DNA from: CAYZIB01 sp964478425
Lineage (GTDB): Bacteria; Bacillota_I; Bacilli_A; Acholeplasmatales; WRBM01
DNA: 64,000 nucleotides
Assembly: GCA_964478425.1 (NCBI GenBank)
Contig: CAYZIB010000001.1
Coordinates: forward strand, 48,684-112,683
Reading direction: 5' to 3'
Made by a program: the position numbers and the translations under genes. The stretch's first letter is position 1; the number at the start of each line of letters is the position of its first letter. The notes under the pieces are model-generated. The model saw only the letters and a program-made list of their open reading frames with translations, ran no database searches and was not told the origin of the DNA. Shown here piece after piece: positions 9,464-18,064 of the stretch.

Positions 9464-10540
9464 ATGAAAAAAAAGATTATTTTTATTTTATTATTTTTTT
9501 TAATATTATTAATTAAACCAAAAACTGTTAAAGCATTTAATACTCAAGCAAAATCATATATTTTATATAATATGAATACAAATGAAATAATAAAAGAACG
9601 AAATTCAAATGAAAAAATGTTAACTGCATCAATTTCTAAATTATTAACTGCAATAATTGCACTTGAAACAACCAATATAAATAAAGAAGTAACAATAACA
9701 AAAGAAGACTTAAATATGGAAGGTTCTAAAGCCTACATTTTGGAAGGAGAAAAAGTTAAATTAATTGATTTAATTTATGGTTTATTATTAAGAAGTGGTA
9801 ATGATTGTGCAAATGCAATTAGTAATGCTTGTTTTGGATCAGAAAAAAATTTTGTTAAAAAAATGAATGAATATGCAAAAAAATTAAAAATGAAAAATTC
9901 TTTTTTTAATAATCCAAGTGGATTAGATGAAAAAAATTCAAATTATAGTACTGCATATGATATGGCATTATTAATGACTTATTGTTTTAAAAATGAAACA
10001 TTTAAAAAAATAAATAATACTCAAATTTATAAATTTAAAAGTGATAAAACTTCATATGTATTTAAAAATAAACATAGATTAATTAATAAAAAAAGTATTT
10101 ATAATGGTGGGAAAACTGGTTATACAAAAAAAGCTGGAAGAACACTTGTTACAACTGCAACTAAAAATAATTTAAATTTAGTTGTAGTTACCTTTAAAGA
10201 TCCTAATGATTTTAATGATCATGAAGAATTGATTAAATATGGAATAGATTATTACGAAGAAAAAGTTTTATTAAAAAAACAAGTTTTAAATTATTATTTT
10301 GATAATAAAAATTATTTAGGTTATATAAAAGATGATATTATTATTTATAAAGATGATAATTTAAATGATTATTATATTTTAATATATTTTTATCAAAATA
10401 AAATAGATGATGTAATAGGAATTATTAAAGTTTATTTACATGATAATTATTTGTTTTCTGTAAATATTTATGAATATGATCCACTTTCTAATGATAATAA
10501 AGTATTTTATGATTTATTTATGAGGTATTTTTATGATTGA
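9464..10540 (+). CDS. dacB: Sporulation-type D-alanyl-D-alanine carboxypeptidase (DacB-like)
   Basis: A penicillin-binding serine peptidase that trims terminal D-Ala from peptidoglycan stem peptides. It has a signal peptide (about residues 1-24), the SxxK motif S56-I-S-K59, SGN at 111-113 and KTG at 217-219. The choice of DacB rather than DacA or DacF rests on context: it overlaps spmA by 8 bases and spmB follows, the dacB-spmA-spmB operon known in Bacillus under SigE control for spore cortex cross-linking. The 358-residue length is close to PBP5*. A start at ATG 9464 follows GGTGA. I could not identify a convincing SigE promoter. Confidence 0.88.
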   Translation: MKKKIIFILLFFLILLIKPKTVKAFNTQAKSYILYNMNTNEIIKERNSNEKMLTASISKLLTAIIALETTNINKEVTITKEDLNMEGSKAYILEGEKVKLIDLIYGLLLRSGNDCANAISNACFGSEKNFVKKMNEYAKKLKMKNSFFNNPSGLDEKNSNYSTAYDMALLMTYCFKNETFKKINNTQIYKFKSDKTSYVFKNKHRLINKKSIYNGGKTGYTKKAGRTLVTTATKNNLNLVVVTFKDPNDFNDHEELIKYGIDYYEEKVLLKKQVLNYYFDNKNYLGYIKDDIIIYKDDNLNDYYILIYFYQNKIDDVIGIIKVYLHDNYLFSVNIYEYDPLSNDNKVFYDLFMRYFYD

Positions 10541-11117
10541 TTTAATATGGATTATTATAATTATTATTTCATTAGTTTATGGAATTTTTACAAATAATAT
10601 GACAAATATAAATAAAATAATCTTAGATTTACCTAAGAATTCTTTAAATTTAATGATTGATTTTTCTGCAAGTATTATTTTTTGGAATGGAATTTTAAAT
10701 GTTGCTAAAGACGGAGGATTTTTATCTTTTTTAACCAAATATATTAAAAAAATAATTAAACCATTTTTTAAAGAAGTGCCTTTTGATTCTTTGGCATTAG
10801 ATTATATTGCGGGAAATATTGCTGCTAATATATTAGGGTTAGGAAATGCCGCAACACCTTTAGGAATAAAAGCAATAAAAGAATTAGAATTATTAAATAA
10901 TAATAAAAAAGAAGCTACTAAACCAATGATAACATTAATTATATTAAATACTACTGGTTTTACAATTTTACCGACTACTATTCTAGCATTAAGAAATTCA
11001 TATAATGCAAATATAACCGTTCAATTAATACCAATTATAATTTTAGTTAGTTTTATTATTACTATAATAGGTTTATTTATTAACCATCTTTTTAAAAGAA
11101 GCATAATAAATGAGTAA
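10533..11117 (+). CDS. spmA: Spore maturation protein A
   Basis: An integral membrane protein of the nucleoside-recognition (Gate) domain family, required in Bacillus for full spore dehydration and heat resistance. The 194-residue protein has several hydrophobic segments and the family core ADYIAGNIAANILGLGNAATPLG-like region (residues about 90-112), plus LNTTGFTILPTT. It overlaps dacB and spmB by 8 bases each, so the three are translationally coupled. The transported or sensed ligand of the family is not known. Confidence 0.93.
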   Translation: MIDLIWIIIIIISLVYGIFTNNMTNINKIILDLPKNSLNLMIDFSASIIFWNGILNVAKDGGFLSFLTKYIKKIIKPFFKEVPFDSLALDYIAGNIAANILGLGNAATPLGIKAIKELELLNNNKKEATKPMITLIILNTTGFTILPTTILALRNSYNANITVQLIPIIILVSFIITIIGLFINHLFKRSIINE

Positions 11118-11604
11118 TTATATAATACCTATTTTTATTTTATTAATATGTTTATTTCCTTTTTTTAAAAAAAAGAAAGTATATAAATCTTTTATAGATG
11201 GTTGTACTGAAGGAATTAATTTGTGTATTAAATTGTTTCCTTATATGTTATCAATGATATTTGCAACTTCTTTATTAAAAGTATCTAATTTATTATCTGA
11301 TATATTTAAGTTTGTAAAAAATGTTCCAATAGAATTAATTACACAGGGATTATTTAGATCTTTATCAGCAAATGCTTCTTTAGCATCAATGCTTGAAATT
11401 TATAATAAATTTGGTGTTGATTCTAAAGAAGGAATAATATCTTCGATATTACAAGGTTCTACTGATACTACTATATATGTAATAACACTTTATTTTGGAT
11501 CTGTTTCCATTGTTAAATATAAATATGCTTTAAAAGTTGGGTTATTAGTCGATTTAATTGGATTTATTATTTGTATATTAATTTATATGTTTATATTAAA
11601 GTAA
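11110..11604 (+). CDS. spmB: Spore maturation protein B
   Basis: Membrane partner of SpmA, 164 residues, same Gate-domain superfamily. Family features visible are the N-terminal hydrophobic helix, DGCTEGINLCIKLFPYML and the C-terminal GSTDTTIYVITLYFGSV segment. It is the last gene of the dacB-spmA-spmB operon; its TAA stop is within a terminator hairpin. Confidence 0.93.
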   Translation: MSNYIIPIFILLICLFPFFKKKKVYKSFIDGCTEGINLCIKLFPYMLSMIFATSLLKVSNLLSDIFKFVKNVPIELITQGLFRSLSANASLASMLEIYNKFGVDSKEGIISSILQGSTDTTIYVITLYFGSVSIVKYKYALKVGLLVDLIGFIICILIYMFILK

Positions 11605-11640
11605 ATCTTATAAGTCTTGAATAACATATAAGGTTTTATT
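11603..11640 (+). terminator. Terminator of dacB-spmA-spmB
   Basis: Stem formed by AAATCTTATA (11603-11612) and TATAAGGTTT (11627-11636) with one G-U pair, followed by a short U-rich tail. Confidence 0.7.
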
Positions 11641-11718
11641 GATTAATCTAATCATTTGTAAAAAATTTGAAATGTAGTATAATATTTAATATATAATAAT
11701 ATAAATTTAGAGGAAAAA

Positions 11719-12341
11719 ATAGAAAAAATTTTATTATTTATTTTATTATTAGTTGCTTTACAAACTGAAGGATGTTCATCATTAACTGAAGAACAATATT
11801 TATCATTAATTGGAACAGAAGAATTATATTTTAAAACTGCTGAAATGCGTTTTTGTTATAGCAAAATATTAGTATATAATGAAGAAAATAATAATTATGA
11901 ACATTCTTATAAAAAATACAATGAGGGTAAATTAGATAAAAATAAATCATATATAGAGACATTTGATGATGCCAATGATGCCTATAATGAATTAGTTAAT
12001 ATTGTAAGAATTGATACAAGTTTTAGATTTAATGAAGATTATTTTTTTGCTTCAAATTACGATATATCTAAAACTAAAAATGGATATATACTTAAAGATA
12101 GCCATGAAAATATATAGTAGATTCTAAAGGATATATTAAAACAGCAACATCAATTTTTAAAAAATTAGAACCAATATTAGGAATGATTTACAGCCAAAAA
12201 TGTATTTATAATGAACCAATTAAATTTAGTGATTATGTTGAAAATAATAATATAAACACTAAAAAAATAGAAGAATGCTTCATAACAGATAATATTATTG
12301 AAAAATTTAGAAGTTATGGAGGTTATGTTAAGAAAAATTAA
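11719..12341 (+). pseudogene. Frameshifted small secreted/lipoprotein-like gene with apparent AUA start
   Basis: A frame without ATG, GTG or TTG upstream opens behind AGAGG (11709-11713) at an ATA codon (11719) and reads a typical signal sequence (EKILLFILLLVALQTEGCSS) with Cys at residue 19 as possible lipobox Cys (TEGC, a weak match). The frame stops at TAG 12115-12117. In the -1 frame, coding-like sequence continues without a break (VDSKGYIKTATSIFKKLEPI and onward) to TAA 12339-12341. Together they would make a protein of about 207 residues. The shift falls in an AT dinucleotide run (GAAAATATATAG). It may be a real inactivation, a sequencing error or phase variation. A -10 TATAAT lies at 11678-11683. 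Family unknown; an ATG at 11845 is an internal Met. Confidence 0.6.
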
Positions 12342-12348
12342 AAATAAG

Positions 12349-12385
12349 GTAAGTTTATTTTAAATAATAGACTTACTTTTTTTAT
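12349..12385 (+). terminator. Terminator after the frameshifted gene
   Basis: 11-bp stem (12349-12359 with 12366-12376, one G-U pair), 6-base loop, U tract. Its good preservation suggests the upstream gene is or recently was expressed. Confidence 0.85.
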
Positions 12386-12518
12386 TTATATTTAAATTAA
12401 ATATCAATAAAAATTTAGAATTATTATTTACTAAAAATAATCCAAAATTAAATTTTATGATGCATATAATTTATTATTATGCTTTTTTTATTTTTTTGTT
12501 TTTTTTCAAAACAACATA

Positions 12519-12527
12519 TGATATAAT
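12519..12527 (+). promoter_or_regulatory. Extended -10 promoter for rluB
   Basis: TG-A-TATAAT at 12519-12527, 16 bases before the start codon at 12544. The upstream region is T-rich and gives no convincing -35. Confidence 0.55.
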
Positions 12528-12543
12528 TATAAAAGGTGGTATT

Positions 12544-13260
12544 ATGGAAAGACTACAAAAAGTGATTGCTAATGCTGGAATAACATCAAGAAGAAAAGCT
12601 GAACAATTAATTTTAGATGGTAGAGTAAGCGTTAATGGAAATATAGTAAAAGAACTAGGAATTAAAGTAACAAATAAAGACACTGTATTAGTAGACAATC
12701 TTCCTTTAGTAAAAGAAGAATTAGTATATTATGTTTTATATAAACCTGAAGGATATGTTACTACATTAAAAGATGAATTTAATCGTAAAACTATTTTAGA
12801 TTTATTTTTAGATGAACATAAACAAAAAAGAATATACCCTGTTGGAAGATTAGATTATGATACATCAGGTGTTTTAATTTGTACAAATGATGGCACTTTT
12901 GCAAATAAACTTATGAGTCCTAAAAGTGAAATTGAAAAAGAATATTTAGTAAAAATATCTGGTTTAATTACAAAAGAAGAATTAAAAAAGCTTGAAAAAG
13001 GTGTTATAATTAATGATTATAAAACAAAAAAATGTCGAGTATTTTTAGATGAAACAAATAAAAAAAATAATTATAGTTTAGTAAGAATAATTATAAAAGA
13101 AGGAAAATATCATCAAGTTAAATTAATGTTTCAATCATTAGGGTATGAAGTAAAAAAACTTAAAAGAATTAGATATGGAAATATTACATTAACTGATTTA
13201 AATAAAGGGGACTATAGATTATTAAAACCTTATGAATTAAAAAAATTAAAGGAGTTGTAA
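12544..13260 (+). CDS. rluB: 23S rRNA pseudouridine synthase, RluB/RsuA family
   Basis: Isomerises a specific uridine in ribosomal RNA. An N-terminal S4 RNA-binding domain (ERLQKVIANAGITSRRKAEQ) is followed by the RsuA-type synthase core with GRLDYDTSG at 101-109, catalytic Asp104. Length 238 residues. I chose ATG 12544, preceded by AAGGTGG, over an upstream in-frame ATG at 12457 whose extra residues are hydrophobic translated T-runs covering the promoter. First gene of rluB-cmk-S1 protein. Exact target base (RluB versus RsuA-like) is inferred from family length and Firmicutes YpuL-type resemblance. Confidence 0.92.
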   Translation: MERLQKVIANAGITSRRKAEQLILDGRVSVNGNIVKELGIKVTNKDTVLVDNLPLVKEELVYYVLYKPEGYVTTLKDEFNRKTILDLFLDEHKQKRIYPVGRLDYDTSGVLICTNDGTFANKLMSPKSEIEKEYLVKISGLITKEELKKLEKGVIINDYKTKKCRVFLDETNKKNNYSLVRIIIKEGKYHQVKLMFQSLGYEVKKLKRIRYGNITLTDLNKGDYRLLKPYELKKLKEL

Positions 13261-13266
13261 TTCTTT

Positions 13267-13929
13267 ATGAATTTTAAAGTAGCAATAGATGGACCTGCTG
13301 GAAGTGGAAAATCTACTATAAGTAAAATTGTTGCTAAAAAATTAAATTTTAGTCATTTAGATACTGGTGCAATGTATAGAGCATGTACATTAGAAGCAAT
13401 TAAAAGGAATATTATAAATGATAAAAATAATAATTTTGATTTTTTAGATGAAATAAAAATTGAATATATTAAAGATAAACTATTTTTAAATGGAATAGAT
13501 GTATCAAATGAAATTAGAACTCCAGAAGTAACAAAAAATGTTTCATTTGTTTCTGCTAATAAAAATGTAAGAGAAAAGATGAAAGATTTACAAGTAAGAA
13601 TTGCTAAAAATGGACAAGTTATTCTTGATGGAAGAGATATTGGATATAATGTATTACCTGATGCTGATGTTAAAATATTTTTAACAGCTTCAACATTAGA
13701 AAGAGCCAAAAGAAGAATGCTTGAGTATCAGAAAAAAGGTATTGATATGTCTTTAAATGATGTAGAAAAAGAAATAATAGAAAGAGATTATTTAGATTCT
13801 AATAGATTAATTGCACCATTGAAAAAAGCAGAAGATGCAATAACAATTGATACAACCAATTTAACTATTGATGAAGTATGTAATAAAATAATTGATATAA
13901 TTACTGAAAGGATGAAATATAATGGATAA
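13267..13929 (+). CDS. cmk: Cytidylate kinase
   Basis: Phosphorylates CMP and dCMP. P-loop GPAGSGKST at residues 9-17, TGAMYRA, DGRDIG and the ERDxxDSNRxxAPL region typical of CMP kinases are visible. 220 residues. The ribosome site AAGGAG overlaps the end of rluB. The 3' end overlaps the S1-domain gene by 8 bases; cmk next to an S1 protein gene is a very widespread arrangement (cmk-rpsA, cmk-ypfD). Confidence 0.97.
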   Translation: MNFKVAIDGPAGSGKSTISKIVAKKLNFSHLDTGAMYRACTLEAIKRNIINDKNNNFDFLDEIKIEYIKDKLFLNGIDVSNEIRTPEVTKNVSFVSANKNVREKMKDLQVRIAKNGQVILDGRDIGYNVLPDADVKIFLTASTLERAKRRMLEYQKKGIDMSLNDVEKEIIERDYLDSNRLIAPLKKAEDAITIDTTNLTIDEVCNKIIDIITERMKYNG

Positions 13930-15382
13930 TAAAGATTTTAAAATGAAAGATGTAGAAGTATTTAATTTAAAAAAAGGTGAAATTGTAAAAGCAAAAGTTA
14001 TTAAAGTTACTGATAATGAATTAAGTTTAGATTTAAATTATATGACTGAAGGGACAATGTATTTAGATGCATATTCATTAAATAAATTAAATTCATTTAA
14101 AGATGTTGTTAAAGTTGGAGATACTATAGAAGCAGTTATTCAAAAAATAAGTGAAAGAGATGATAGTACATTAATATTATTATCTAGAATTCCTTTATTA
14201 AAAAAAGAAGCTTTGAATAATATAAAAGAAAAATTTAATAATAATGAAACAATTAATGTATTAATAAATAAAATTGTAAATAAGGGAGTAATGGGAAATT
14301 ACTTAGGATATAATGTTTTTATTCATGAATCACAACTTAATTTTGATCCTGAAAATAAACCAGCTAATAAAGAAAATTTTATAAATAAAGAATTAACTGT
14401 TAAAATTACAAAATTAGAACACAATAATGGTAATTTAGTTATTGATGCATCAAGAAGAGTAATTGAAAAAGAAGAATTCTTTGATTTAAAGAAAAAAGAA
14501 AAAGAAGAAAGAAATTTAAAATATCAAACTGAATTAGATAATATAAAAGTTAATGATATATTAGAAGGAACAATTGAAAAAATTGAAAAATTTGGTATCA
14601 TTGTTAAATTTGATTTAGTAAAAGGATTATTAAAATTATCTCAATTAGATCATAAACATATCTTAAATGTATCAGAATTATTTAAAGTTGGAGATAAAAT
14701 TAATGTTAAAGTAATTGCTAAAAATAATAATAAAATTGATTTATCAAGAAAAGCTTTATTAAAAACACCACATGAAGTATATAAAGATAATCATAAAATT
14801 GGTGAAAAAGTAACAGGAACAGTAATTCAAAAATTTCCTTTTGGAACAATTTTAGAATTAGAAGATGGAATTACAGCATTATTACATAAAAATGAATATT
14901 CATGGAATCCAAATGACAATTTCCAAAATAATGTTAAAATTGGTTCTTTAGTAGATGTTGCAATATTAAATATTGATACTAAAAATGAAAAAATAAGTGT
15001 AAGTAAAAAAGCATTAGAAGATAATCCTTGGCAAAGAGTAACTTTAAAGCAAGGTGATAAAACCACTTGTAAAGTAACTAATATTATTCCTGGTAAAGCA
15101 TTAGTTGTTGAAGCATCTGGTGTTGAAGGACATATTTTAATTAATGATATTGCTATTGAAAAAGTAGCTAAAATTGAAGCTTTATATTCAGTAGGCGATT
15201 TAGTAGATGCCCTTGTTGTTGAAGTAAATAAAGAAGAATGGGTATTAAGACTAAGCATTAAAAAATTATTAGAAAAAAATCAACAAGAAGAATTTGAAAA
15301 ATATATTTTAAATCAAGAAAAAGAAAATGAACAAAAACAAGTTACAATCGGAGATAGATTTAAAGATATATTAAATAAATAA
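13922..15382 (+). CDS. S1 RNA-binding domain protein (RpsA/YpfD-like)
   Basis: 486 residues made of about five S1 OB-fold repeats, beginning near residues 17, 105, 205, 287 and 373. The third (GTIEKIEKFGIIVKFDLVKG) and fourth (GTVIQKFPFGTILELEDGIT) are most canonical. Bacillus YpfD has four S1 repeats and E. coli S1 six, so this form is intermediate. Location directly after cmk with an 8-base overlap supports the ribosomal-protein-S1-like identity. Likely roles are mRNA binding or translation, not proven for Firmicutes homologues. A hairpin follows the stop. Confidence 0.9.
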   Translation: MDNKDFKMKDVEVFNLKKGEIVKAKVIKVTDNELSLDLNYMTEGTMYLDAYSLNKLNSFKDVVKVGDTIEAVIQKISERDDSTLILLSRIPLLKKEALNNIKEKFNNNETINVLINKIVNKGVMGNYLGYNVFIHESQLNFDPENKPANKENFINKELTVKITKLEHNNGNLVIDASRRVIEKEEFFDLKKKEKEERNLKYQTELDNIKVNDILEGTIEKIEKFGIIVKFDLVKGLLKLSQLDHKHILNVSELFKVGDKINVKVIAKNNNKIDLSRKALLKTPHEVYKDNHKIGEKVTGTVIQKFPFGTILELEDGITALLHKNEYSWNPNDNFQNNVKIGSLVDVAILNIDTKNEKISVSKKALEDNPWQRVTLKQGDKTTCKVTNIIPGKALVVEASGVEGHILINDIAIEKVAKIEALYSVGDLVDALVVEVNKEEWVLRLSIKKLLEKNQQEEFEKYILNQEKENEQKQVTIGDRFKDILNK

Positions 15383-15403
15383 GTATCTAAGGATACTTTT
15401 TAT
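15381..15403 (+). terminator. Terminator or attenuator between the S1 gene and der
   Basis: 7-bp stem AAGTATC/GATACTT (15381-15387 with 15392-15398), 4-base loop, U-rich tail ending just before the der ribosome site. Short enough that read-through into der is plausible. Confidence 0.65.
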
Positions 15404-15416
15404 TTAGGAGGATATT

Positions 15417-16721
15417 ATGGCAAAAGTTTGTATAGTTGGTAGACCAAATGTTGGAAAATCAACATTGTTTAACAGAATAGTTGGAGAAAGAATATCAATA
15501 ACAGATGATCAACCTGGTATAACACGAGATAGAATTTATAGTAAAGCGACATGGCTTAATAGAACTTTTAATTTAATAGATACAGGAGGAATTGAATTAT
15601 CAGATCAACCTTTTCAAGAAGAAATTAAAGCTCAAGCTATGGTAGCAATCCTTGAAGCAGATGTAATTATATTTTTATGTGATGCAAGAAATGGATTATT
15701 AAAAGAAGATGAAATTGTTGCAAAAATTTTATATAAATCAAATAAACCAGTAATTCTTGCTATAAATAAAGTTGATGATCAAAAATTTAAAGATTTAATA
15801 TATGATTTTTATGCTCTTGGATTAGGTGATCCAATTCCTATTAGTAGTGCACATGGTATTGGAATCGGAGATTTATTAGATAGAGTAATAGAACTTTTAC
15901 CAGAAGAAAATAATAAAGATTATGGCGATGAAGTTGTAAAATTTTGTGTTATCGGTAGACCAAATGTTGGTAAAAGTAGTTTAGTTAATACTATTTTAGG
16001 AACGGAAAGAGTAATCGTAAGTAATATTGAAGGTACAACAAGAGATTCAGTTGATACCGAATTTCAAAGAGATAATCAAAAATATGTTATTATTGATACT
16101 GCAGGTATAAAAAAATCTGGTAGAATTTTTGAAAATGCTGATAAATACGCTTTAATTAGAGCATTAGATGCATTAGATAGATCAGATTTATGTTTAGTTG
16201 TAATAGATGCAGAAAAAGGGATTTTAGAGCAAGATAAACATATAGCTGGATATGCTAAAGATGCATCTAAAGCAGTAATTTTAGTAGTTAATAAATGGGA
16301 TTTAGCATCTAAAGATGATAAATCCATGAAAGAATTTGAATTAAAAATGAAAGAAAATTTTCAATTTTTAGATTACGCTAAAATATGTTATGTTTCAGCT
16401 TTAAAAAATAAAAGAATTCATACAATTTTCCAAGAATTAAAATTAACATTAGATAGCTATGAAAGAAGAATTCCTACAAGTTTATTAAATGAATGTTTAA
16501 CTGACGCAGTTGCTATGAATATTCCTGGTTTAACTAAAAAAGGAAGAGCAAAATTTTATTATGCTACGCAAGTTGGTGTTAAACCTCCAACATTTGTATT
16601 ATTTGTTAATGATCCTGAATTAATTCATTTTTCTTATCAAAGATATTTAGAAAATCAATTAAGAAAAAATTTTGATTTTGATGGTTCACCAATAAAATTG
16701 ATTTTTAGAAAGAGGGAATAA
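15417..16721 (+). CDS. der: Ribosome biogenesis GTPase Der (EngA)
   Basis: Essential double-GTPase for 50S subunit assembly. Two G domains are visible, each with GRPNVGKS (residues 8-15 and 180-187), DTGGI / DTAGI, and NKVD / NKWD specificity motifs, followed by a C-terminal KH-like domain. 434 residues, like Bacillus Der. Strong ribosome site AGGAGG. gpsA starts one base after the stop; der-gpsA adjacency followed by spoIVA is the Bacillus order. Confidence 0.98.
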   Translation: MAKVCIVGRPNVGKSTLFNRIVGERISITDDQPGITRDRIYSKATWLNRTFNLIDTGGIELSDQPFQEEIKAQAMVAILEADVIIFLCDARNGLLKEDEIVAKILYKSNKPVILAINKVDDQKFKDLIYDFYALGLGDPIPISSAHGIGIGDLLDRVIELLPEENNKDYGDEVVKFCVIGRPNVGKSSLVNTILGTERVIVSNIEGTTRDSVDTEFQRDNQKYVIIDTAGIKKSGRIFENADKYALIRALDALDRSDLCLVVIDAEKGILEQDKHIAGYAKDASKAVILVVNKWDLASKDDKSMKEFELKMKENFQFLDYAKICYVSALKNKRIHTIFQELKLTLDSYERRIPTSLLNECLTDAVAMNIPGLTKKGRAKFYYATQVGVKPPTFVLFVNDPELIHFSYQRYLENQLRKNFDFDGSPIKLIFRKRE

Positions 16722-16722
16722 T

Positions 16723-17718
16723 ATGAAAGTTAGTATTATAGGAGGAGGTAGTTTTGGTACTACACTTGCTCAAGTATTATATGATAATAATCATGAAGCT
16801 TTAGTATATGATATAAATAATGATTTCGTTACTAATTTAAATAATAATCATCTGCACCCTTTTTTTAATGATGTATACTTAGATAAAAGAGTTAAAGGTA
16901 CAACTAGTTTAATTGAAGCTATTAATTATAGTGATATATTACTAATTGCATTACCAACTAAAGTAATTAGACAAGTATTAAAAGATATTAATAAATTATT
17001 AAAATCAAAAAAATTATTTATATCTGTTTCAAAAGGAATTGAACCAGATACAAAATGTTTAATAAGCGAAATTATTAATCAAGAAATAAAACATGAATTT
17101 TTAAAAGGGTTTGTATTTTTAACTGGTCCTTCTCATGCAGAAGAATTAGTTTTAAGAAAACTAACATGTCTAGTAAGCGTTAGTAATAATTTAGAAAATG
17201 CGTTATTTGTACAAAAATTATTTAATAATAAAGAATATCTTAGAGTATATCGTGGCAATGATTTAATAGGTAGTCAAGTTTCATCTGCAATAAAAAATGC
17301 GATTGCTGTTGTAAGTGGTATGGCAACAGGATATGGCTTAGGTGAAAATGCAAGATCAGCATTAATTAGTAGAGGAATTTTAGAAATAGCTAAAGTTGTA
17401 GAAGTAAAAGGTGGTAAAAAAGAAACTGCTTTTGGATTAACAGGTATTGGGGATTTGATTGTAACAGCTTCAAGTCTTAATTCAAGAAATTTTCAAGCTG
17501 GTTTAAAAATAGGGCAAGGTTATACAAAAGAAGAAGTTTTAAATGAATCTAAAATGGTTGTTGAAGGATTTAGAACAATCCTTGCTACATATGAAATAAA
17601 ACAAGAATATAATTTAGATTTACCAATAATTGAAGCAGCATATAAAGTTTTATATGAAAATGCTAATGTTAAAGATCAATTATATGAACTTCTTTCACGT
17701 GATTTAAAACAAGAATAG
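16723..17718 (+). CDS. gpsA: Glycerol-3-phosphate dehydrogenase [NAD(P)+]
   Basis: Makes sn-glycerol 3-phosphate from dihydroxyacetone phosphate for phospholipid synthesis. N-terminal Rossmann motif GGGSFGT (residues 7-13), SKGIEPDT, the catalytic-lysine region SAIKNAIAVVSG and the GENARSALISRG signature are present. 331 residues. Starts immediately after der. Confidence 0.97.
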   Translation: MKVSIIGGGSFGTTLAQVLYDNNHEALVYDINNDFVTNLNNNHLHPFFNDVYLDKRVKGTTSLIEAINYSDILLIALPTKVIRQVLKDINKLLKSKKLFISVSKGIEPDTKCLISEIINQEIKHEFLKGFVFLTGPSHAEELVLRKLTCLVSVSNNLENALFVQKLFNNKEYLRVYRGNDLIGSQVSSAIKNAIAVVSGMATGYGLGENARSALISRGILEIAKVVEVKGGKKETAFGLTGIGDLIVTASSLNSRNFQAGLKIGQGYTKEEVLNESKMVVEGFRTILATYEIKQEYNLDLPIIEAAYKVLYENANVKDQLYELLSRDLKQE

Positions 17719-17763
17719 ACACATTTTACTATTATATTCATAATATTATTATAGGAGGGTATT

Positions 17764-18000
17764 ATGAATTTTAGTAAAATATTTCAAATTTTAAATGATA
17801 AAAATATTGATAAAAATGAGGTATTTCAATTAGTTGAAATAGTTAAAAATATGGATTTAACTGATGAAGATAATTTAAGATTAGTTATAAGAAAAGCAGC
17901 TAAAATCGCTCATAAAGAAATTCCAATTAATGTTGAAAATATAATTATAAATAAAATTAAAACTGAAGGAATTAATGCAAGTTTATTAGAATTTTTATAA
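17764..18000 (+). CDS. Stage VI sporulation protein F-like small protein
   Basis: A 78-residue helical, charged protein without signal or membrane segment. Its pattern (VFQLVEIVKNMDLTDEDNLR, then VIRKAAKIAHKEIP and a short C-terminal helix) resembles the SpoVIF family of small sporulation proteins in Bacillus (YjcC/YphE type). The location between gpsA and spoIVA is where Bacillus carries yphE and yphF, which supports the call. A very strong ribosome site AGGAGGG precedes the ATG. Recognition is by pattern only. Confidence 0.6.
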   Translation: MNFSKIFQILNDKNIDKNEVFQLVEIVKNMDLTDEDNLRLVIRKAAKIAHKEIPINVENIIINKIKTEGINASLLEFL

Positions 18001-18016
18001 ATTATGCATAATTTTT

Positions 18017-18064
18017 AATCTCTTGAATATTCTTTAATAGAAAGAATGGCGAGGGATTTTTTTT
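18017..18064 (+). promoter_or_regulatory. Hairpin covering the spoIVA ribosome site, followed by a U run
   Basis: Bases 18017-18025 can pair with 18050-18058 (9 pairs, two G-U) and 18029-18035 pair perfectly with 18041-18047, leaving a small internal loop. The right arm contains GAGGGA (18051-18056), the only ribosome site for the spoIVA ATG at 18065. Eight U residues (18057-18064) follow. It may act as a terminator for the upstream gene, a translational brake on spoIVA, or both. Confidence 0.6.

Noticed and set aside
12457..12543. N-terminal extension of rluB from ATG 12457
   Set aside because: The added residues come from T-runs and cover the TGATATAAT promoter; the ATG at 12544 has a proper ribosome site and matches the S4 domain start.
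14827..15258. 143-residue minus-strand frame inside the S1-domain gene
   Set aside because: Lies wholly opposite a clear S1-repeat protein; a shadow frame.
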